Source: Stramonita haemastoma (Eukaryota > Mollusca > Gastropoda > Neogastropoda > Muricidae). Taken from it: DNA of 22,500 bases. Location of the stretch: contig CM060322.1 in the NCBI GenBank assembly GCA_030674155.1, positions 58,092,506-58,115,005 on the forward strand. Direction: 5' to 3'. Shown here piece after piece: positions 16,779 to 22,500 of this stretch. Under the pieces are notes generated by a model. That model was not told the DNA's origin. It did no database searches and worked only from the letters and a program-made list of their open reading frames with translations. A program made the translations under genes and the position numbers. Numbering within the stretch: the first letter of the stretch is position 1; each line of letters starts with the position of its first letter.

Positions 16779-18640
16779 TTCGGATTCCGATTCGGATGGT
16801 TTATTCATTTTTTAGGCCAAGGCCCCTTATGAAGGGGTATACGAACATGATAACAAACAAATGCAGTAAGATCAAAATACAAAAAAAAAAAAAATTGATC
16901 TACATACTGATTACATGTGACAAAAGGAAAATTCTTACGACATAGCAAGGTCTCTAAGCTTAAATGCTTTGTATAAATACAAGGCAAAATTATGGACCAC
17001 TTCTGGGGAGGAGGATGACATCAACAAGGTTAATTTAAACATTGATGGCTCTCTATAATATTTGGGCTTGATAAACTGTTCTCGAATGGTTGTTAGAAGA
17101 GGGCAACAAAGAACAAAGTGAACTTCATTTTCTTCTGCCTCTTTACACAGACGGCAAATTAATTCATCATTATTAGCATTTCTATATCGATAATAATGAA
17201 CAGCTAATTCCGATACACCTAATCTAAACCTTGTTGTCATAAACATTAAATGTTTATCATATCCAGTTTTAAATATGGCTTTAAATCAGAAAGGCTGCAA
17301 AAATGTCTGTAGATTGTAAACCTATCACTATTCTGAATATGATCAGACCATTTCTGCCAAGAGCAATCTACTAAAACGTTGACAAAACACGTACAAAACT
17401 ATCAAACACAGCCAACGCCTTGATTTTGCCAAACAAAGCCAAAACCCATATTCAAACAAACATACACGAACTTTGGTTACCCAATTTTCTTTACCTCTAG
17501 CATCTAAACTATGTAACATGTCGTATGCCTTACGGGTATCACTAGTCATATGCAGTAATTTGAACCAGTAGCAAATACAATTAACAAGGGATACTATGTA
17601 AATGGGGTGGCGGTTGGTTTCCCCATAAACTAAGTCATTGGGAGTTCGCTTATCGACACCTAAATATCTCTTTAAGGCAAAAGTATGAACCTGTTCACAG
17701 TGGACTGCAGCTTTTTCTAGCCCCCATAATTCAGAACCATACTGCATGATGGGCTGAACTTGGGCATCAAATAACCTAATAAACACCTTAAAGGAATTAT
17801 TGTCAAGTGTTCGTAGCTTTTTCATAATAAATAACAACACATTTTTAGCCCTACTTGCAAGATTTTTACACGCTCCACTAAACCTCAAACGAATAGAAAA
17901 GAATGTTCCTAGATATTTATAAACATTCACTACTGGCATTAACACTCCATTATAAACCCACTTTCTCTTACGCTAAGATAACCTCCCTTCCGAAATACTA
18001 TAATGTTACTTTTATTCATATTAACTTTTAACTGAAGTTTTGCAGCTGAACGATGCAAGTTGTTTTAGTTGTGTCTGCAAACCTGTCACAGTCTCTGACA
18101 TTAGAATGACATCGTCAGCTAACAAAAAGTATAAACAATTCAAAAGCATCTATTGATAATTAAAGCCCCATGTCTTCCATTATTAATAACTTCTATTGCT
18201 AACTCATTAATGAACAGTGAAAACAAAACTGGGCTGCAAGCATCCCCCTGTTTCACACCAGCAGTACAATTAATGTAATCAGTTAATTTATCACCACAAC
18301 GAACTCTAGCTTTTACAGAATTATACATACTTCTAACACATCTATAAAGTTTACCTTTAATACCATTCTTATCCAAAACAGACCAAAGAATACTACGATT
18401 AATGGAGTCGAACGCTTTCTCAAAGTCAATAAAAGCAGCATATAGTTTTCGATCATGTGCGAATTGCTTTTGAACAAGTGCCAGTAAGGTAAACATATGG
18501 TCTACAGTTGAATATCCTCTCTTAAACCCAGCCTGATGATCACCTGTAATGCTGTTTTCATCTACCCATTCTTGTAAATGCTTATTGATAATTATTCCAT
18601 AAAGTTTACTGCTTACATCATTAAGTGAAATCCCCTTCAC
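16779..18640 (-). mobile_element. 5'-truncated L2/CR1-like non-LTR retrotransposon with 7-bp target-site duplication
   Basis: About 1.86 kb on the minus strand. The direct repeat AGACTGA lies at 16772-16778 and 18641-18647, immediately outside both ends, and the flanks join as one GACA-rich microsatellite if the element is removed. The 5' end falls near the start of the reverse-transcriptase domain, so the endonuclease and any ORF1 are missing. The 3' UTR has a hairpin (CCCCTT-ATG-AAGGGG, near 16824-16838), an AATAAA just upstream of the end, and terminates in short GGAATCC/GAATCG repeats, as CR1/L2-type elements do. Clade is assigned from remembered protein features, not from a search. Confidence 0.88.
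16935..18640 (-). pseudogene. Reverse transcriptase of the LINE, broken by frameshifts and stops
   Basis: In N- to C-terminal order: GISLNDVSSKLYG (about 18630-18590); the RT core AAFIDFEKAFDSI (18440-18402), with the first catalytic Asp; GVKQGDACSPVLF (about 18262-18224); LLADDVILMS (about 18126-18097), the FADD-type active site, now in a shifted frame; VYKYLGTFF; QYGSELWGLEKA; ALKRYLGVDKRTPNDLVYGE; and GKENWVTKVR. A C-terminal block with TRFRLGVSELAVHYYRY and a zinc-finger-like CRLC...HFVLCC (about 17160-17105) ends at 16935. The frame breaks at about 18140, again near 18030, and between 17343 and 17246, with several stops. Catalytic residues are still visible, but no full-length protein can be made. 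In life this enzyme copies the element's RNA at a nicked chromosomal site. Confidence 0.9.
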
Positions 18641-18731
18641 AGACTGAGACAGACAGAGACAGACACACTGACAAAAAAGACAAACACAGACAATTAGAGA
18701 CAAACACACACACACACACACGTGCGCGCGC

Positions 18732-18825
<94 letters not shown>

Positions 18826-18836
18826 ACACACACAGA
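18641..18836 (+). repeat. GACA-rich tract and (CA)n microsatellite, right flank of the LINE
   Basis: Begins AGACTGAGACAGACAGAG (second copy of the target duplication), then degenerate CAGACA, a short GCGCGCGC at about 18723-18731, and about 90 bp of pure CA. Confidence 0.93.
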
Positions 18837-19210
18837 GTTCTTTTCATGGAGATTAATGACCAACTAACAACAAGAACAACAACAACACCACCAAAAGATA
18901 AAAGACTGCACAGGAGAAGTGAAAGGCTCAAGCAAAACAACAATTCATTCACGTCAATGAGGAAATATTTGCTATGTTTTGTAGTCGTGTAGTGTTGTCA
19001 AACAGCTCCCTGATTTCTGTGGGGGGGGGGGGGGGGGGTTGTTTTTCTGTTGTTTCTTTTTTTGTTGGGTTAATTTGTTTTGTTGTTGTTCTTTATTAGG
19101 CATGAGGTTTTGTGGGTTTTTTTTTTTGTTAAGTTGGTTTTTGTGTTTTGGTTTTGTTTTGTTTTTTCCAAAAAGGCATTAGCGTGCATGCGCTTTATTT
19201 CTCCCCATTT
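18837..19210. other. Unassigned, T/G-rich low complexity
   Basis: No gene. It includes an 18-G run at 19021-19038 followed by T/G-rich sequence. Confidence 0.5.
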
Positions 19211-19478
19211 ATTGTCCCTTTTTTGTTTGTCCGTCTGTCTGTATGTTTGCACAGTTTCTTGATTGATGGCTTTACACCTTTGTTATGCGTTGGGCCAATT
19301 CCAGACCGTTTTTTGATTGGCTGGATGCTTGGGTTGACTGGTGAGTGAGTGAGTGAATGAGTGAGTCAGTGAGTCAGTCAGTGAGTGAGTGAGTGAGTGA
19401 GTGAGTGAGTGAGCTTTACACCTGAGATTGGGGTTAGTGGTGGTAGTTTGGTTGGTATATGAACAGCAAAGGAGCTTT

Positions 19479-19480
<2 letters not shown>
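19211..19480 (+). repeat. Dispersed repeat E, copy 1, with expanded (GAGT)n
   Basis: Shares with copy 2 (21450-22228) a block at 19246-19280 (tttgcac..tttcttgattgatggc..tttacacctt; 33 of 35 bases equal to 21784-21818), then a weaker stretch (ccagaccgtttt, gattggctgga, gggttgactggtgag) and a 3' block (gtttggttggtatatgaaca, 19446 on). The internal (GAGT)n at about 19340-19413 corresponds to a single caggtaagttgag in copy 2. The middle is shorter than in copy 2. The class of element is unknown. Confidence 0.7.
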
Positions 19481-19519
<39 letters not shown>

Positions 19520-19523
19520 CGTG

Positions 19524-19563
<40 letters not shown>

Positions 19564-19851
19564 TGTGTGTGCGCGCGCGCGTTTATTAGAAGGGTGGGGT
19601 GGATAGAAGAAGAAGAATGATGATGATGGTGATGATGATGATGATGATGATTATGATGATGATGGTGATGGTGATGATGATGATAGATGGAATTCATATA
19701 CCGCTATATCTTATAAAGTCAAATCAAAGCGCTTGCATTCAACCTTTTCTACACTTTCAACCAGTAACAATTAACAGTATTACCGAATTCAAATGTACAC
19801 GTGTAATCGCATACGCACGCACGCGTGCACACACACTAACACACACACACG

Positions 19852-19893
<42 letters not shown>

Positions 19894-19980
19894 ACACACA
19901 CACACACACGCACACACGCAAACACACACTCACACAAAATTTTGACTTTCACACACACACACAAACACAAACACACACAC

Positions 19981-20046
<66 letters not shown>
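19480..20046 (+). repeat. Cluster of TG/GCGT, ATG and CA microsatellites
   Basis: (TG)n/(GCGT)n with a final GCGCGCGCG at about 19481-19582; (ATG)n/(GTG) at about 19616-19686; a 130-bp unique spacer; then (CA)n with interruptions at about 19815-20046. Confidence 0.95.
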
Positions 20047-20048
<2 letters not shown>

Positions 20049-20358
20049 TTACTAAAGGTTATACGCTTTGGCAGGGTGATGGGGATTTGAACGGCTGCAG
20101 GCAGGGACATAATGAAATGAAGCGAGAGGAAAAGAATTTTAGGTTTGGAACAAAATGTCTTGTGGTTGGATATGTCGTTGGGTTTTTTGGTTTTGTTTTG
20201 TTTTGTTTTTGCTTTCTGGTGTTCCCTGTTTTGTCTGAAGACACATACATCAACAGCAATACACAGATTTAATTTACATGCAATACTCAAAGGTCAGAGT
20301 TTGTTCGTAGAAAATTAAACTTGGCTGCAAGCTTGATTCTTCTCATTGTCGACTGTCT
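20047..20358. other. Unassigned spacer
   Basis: No gene or repeat family recognised. It contains a short (TTTTG)n near 20188-20208. Confidence 0.5.
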
Positions 20359-20457
20359 GTTTGTCTATCTGTATGTATGTATGTATGTATGTATGTATGT
20401 ATGTATGTATGTATGTATGTATGTATGTATGTATGTATGTATGTATGTATGTATGTA

Positions 20458-20488
<31 letters not shown>

Positions 20489-20558
20489 TGTGTGTGTGTG
20501 TGTGTATGTCTCTCTCTCTGTCTCTCTCTCTCTCTCTATCTCTCTCCTCTCTCTCTCT

Positions 20559-20610
<52 letters not shown>

Positions 20611-20635
20611 CCTCCTCTCTCTCTCTCTCTCTCTT
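20359..20635 (+). repeat. Compound microsatellite ATGT, TG, TC
   Basis: (ATGT)n at about 20370-20460, (TG)n to about 20506, then (TC)n with breaks to 20635, where SINE copy A8 begins. Confidence 0.95.
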
Positions 20636-20967
20636 CATAGCCTTTTGGTCAGAACATTGCGCTCGCAATTTGACGACCCGAGTTCGATTCCCGTTGGAGG
20701 GATTTTTCTCCTGGAGTTAACATCAGTGCTGACTCCACTCTCCCCAAAAGTCTTTAGAATGAGACTGTAAACCGAGGCCCCGTGTGCGAACGCACGAAGA
20801 ACATCTTGCGCACACGTTAAATCCTGTTCCGCTTTTTGTAAGAGTAGGCCATTGTGTGCCGGTGGAAACAGATGACAATATTTACACAACTGCGTACACA
20901 CGGGGACTGGATGAAAAAAGCAATTGATTGCTTATCTCATTTTCCTCGATATAAAAGAATAAAATGA
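20636..20967 (+). mobile_element. SINE family A copy A8, inserted in a (TC)n tract
   Basis: A-box region catagccttttggtcagaac (20636-20655), B box AGTTCGATTCC (20681-20691), core tctttagaatgagactgtaa, cttgcgcacacgttaaatcc, cattgtgtgccggtggaaac, cacacggggactggatgaaa and tail cctcgatataaaagaataaa. CT repeats flank both sides. Confidence 0.92.
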
Positions 20968-20974
20968 TTTTTTT

Positions 20975-20977
<3 letters not shown>

Positions 20978-21066
<89 letters not shown>
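20978..21066 (+). repeat. (TC)n microsatellite
   Basis: Nearly pure CT, the continuation of the tract interrupted by A8. Confidence 0.95.
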
Positions 21067-21449
21067 GTTTATATATCAGTCAGATGGAATGCCAGATAAC
21101 AACATGTAAGAGATGATATTGTACTTCGACAGAAGCAGAAAACGAATTTGATAATATTTCTGATAATGTCCTTCTGTGCAGTCTTTCTGTTGTTGTTGTT
21201 GCTGCTGCTGCTGTTTTATGTTGTTGTTGTCTGAAACATGACATGCCCTTATATAATTTGTTAATTTATGATATATAACATTACATGCCCTTGCATAATC
21301 TCAAGCCATTTTCGAAATGTCTCTTGGAATAAAAAAAGAAATTCTGAATGTTTACACAGCTAATTCTTGCACAATGTGCACTGTTTCTTAAACCCTTTGG
21401 CATTTCTTTGTAAGTGCTGAATTTCTCCCCTAGCCCTAATTGCTGCTTT
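21067..21449. other. Unassigned AT-rich spacer
   Basis: No gene recognised. A short (GTT)n/(GCT)n lies at about 21187-21230, and the phrase acatgcccttatataat / acatgcccttgcataat is repeated at about 21242 and 21283. Confidence 0.45.
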
Positions 21450-21606
21450 TTTTGTTTGTCTGTCTGTCTGTCTGTCCGGCTGTCTGTCTGTCCATCTGTC
21501 TGACTGTCCGTCTTTCTGTCCGTCTTTCTGTCCGTCTTTCTGTCTGTATGTTTGTCTGTCTGTCAGTCTGTCTGTCTGTCTGTCTGTCTATCTGTCTTTC
21601 TGTCTG

Positions 21607-21638
<32 letters not shown>

Positions 21639-22228
21639 ATGTATGTATGAATGTATGTATGTGTGTATGTATGTATGTATGTATGTATGTAGTTGTATGT
21701 ATGTATGTATGTATGTATGTATGTATGTATGTATGTATGTATGTCCTTCCGACTGTCTGTCTGTCTGTCTGTCTGTCTTTCTGTTTGCACGATTTCTTGA
21801 TTGATGGCTTTACACCTTCCATAATTGTTTACAAATCCCAGACTGTTTTCTGATTTGCTGATGGTTTGGGCTGACAGGTAAGTTGAGCGGGCTTTTGTGA
21901 GAGAGAGTTTGGGTTTTATTTCATTTTTATGTGGGGTTAATGTGGTTTTTCCCACAACGTGGTGTCTACCCTGGGTTGACCCTTATGGTTGACTATGGTG
22001 TCGATACAAGGAAGGTCAGTAGAGTTGGTTTTATACCCTGTTTTAATCTGTTATATGTAGGAGTACAGTTTTATTCTGAGATTTGAAATTTTACGAGGTG
22101 ACAGCCCGGATATGGTCTGTGTGGTCGGCGGGGCTGTAAACATGATTGGATTGGATTGGATTGGGCTTGTGCCTGGGTTGGTCTTGGTGACTGTTTGGTT
22201 GATGTGTGAGCAGCAAAAGGTTTTCTTC
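21450..22228 (+). repeat. Dispersed repeat E, copy 2, with expanded (TGTC)n/(ATGT)n
   Basis: Starts cttttttttgtttgtctgtc, as copy 1 starts cttttttgtttgtccgtctg. The short TGTC run of copy 1 is here expanded to about 325 bp of TGTC and ATGT units (about 21455-21780). Next come the shared block 21784-21818, a middle of about 370 bp absent from copy 1 (it includes tcggcggggctgtaaacatg and gattggattggattggg), and the shared 3' block gtttggttgatgtgtgagca (22193-22212) followed by gcaaaagg. No coding capacity is recognised. Confidence 0.7.
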
Positions 22229-22500
22229 TTTTTTTTTAGCTGGGGGAGGTAAGGGGGGTAGGCGGTTAGGGTTTTCTTTTCGTTGGTTGAATAGGGTTTT
22301 TACAAAGCTTTGTGTCGGTATTTTGTCTTTTTTATATAACAAAAAAGATCAGCAGCAGCATAATGTAGGTTTAGTTTGCCATAGCATAATACAGAGTTCG
22401 TTGGTGAAATAACAGATTGACAGTTGGTGGAGAATTTTACACATTGACAGCTTTGTTTGTTGGCTGTTGTCTGACTGTCTTGTCTGTCTGTTATCTTCTG
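22229..22500. other. Unassigned right edge
   Basis: T/G-rich, no gene recognised. The window ends in another short CTGT-type run (about 22465-22493). Confidence 0.5.

Overview
The window looks like nuclear DNA of a marine invertebrate, most likely a gastropod or other mollusc. This is inferred from three things: an intronless sperm-type protamine-like protein with a linker-histone winged helix; several tRNA-derived SINE families and a non-LTR retrotransposon of the type common in lophotrochozoans; and an extreme density of simple repeats. There is no operon structure, no CRISPR and no bacterial gene.

One gene can be called with confidence. At 805-1287 (+) an intronless 160-residue protein carries a histone H1/H5-like domain followed by a 58-residue tail made only of Arg, Lys, Gly and Ser. 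It has a TATA-like box and a palindromic X-box-like element upstream. Its 3' UTR ends in a perfect 6-bp-stem, 4-nt-loop histone-type stem-loop (1396-1411) with a CAAAGA downstream element. It therefore resembles a replication-dependent histone gene recruited to package sperm chromatin.

The rest is mostly mobile DNA and simple repeats. Family A SINEs (tRNA head; about 330 bp) occur at about 1731 (-), 6309 (+), 7511 (+), 9709 (+), 11721 (+), 12411 (-), 15598 (-) and 20636 (+). Family B SINEs (different tRNA head and tail) lie at 1977 (+) and 12766 (+). Family C SINEs, whose head joins a tRNA-like A-box segment to a 5S rRNA internal-promoter segment, lie at 6195 (+), 8361 (-), 13680 (-) and 14104 (+), with tail fragments at 1805 and 4985. 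Families A and B share a short core. A and C copies are nested in each other, and A5/A6 and C3/C4 form large inverted pairs. A 5'-truncated, frameshifted L2/CR1-like LINE (16779-18640, -) sits inside a GACA-rich microsatellite between 7-bp direct repeats. A second LINE's C-terminal remnant (2475-2732) runs straight into a (GATA)n array.

Other repeats are a 41-bp minisatellite (3033-3487), a composite satellite with an embedded TTGCC pentamer (4343-4966), a 44-bp x4 minisatellite (16439-16614), and a dispersed repeat present twice (19211-19480 and 21450-22228) whose copies have expanded different internal microsatellites. Long TG/CA, GA/CT, AT, GATA, ATGT, CTGT, ATG and poly-G tracts fill much of the remainder. 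Three or four short splice-bounded or coding-like stretches may be real exons but could not be assigned to a protein.
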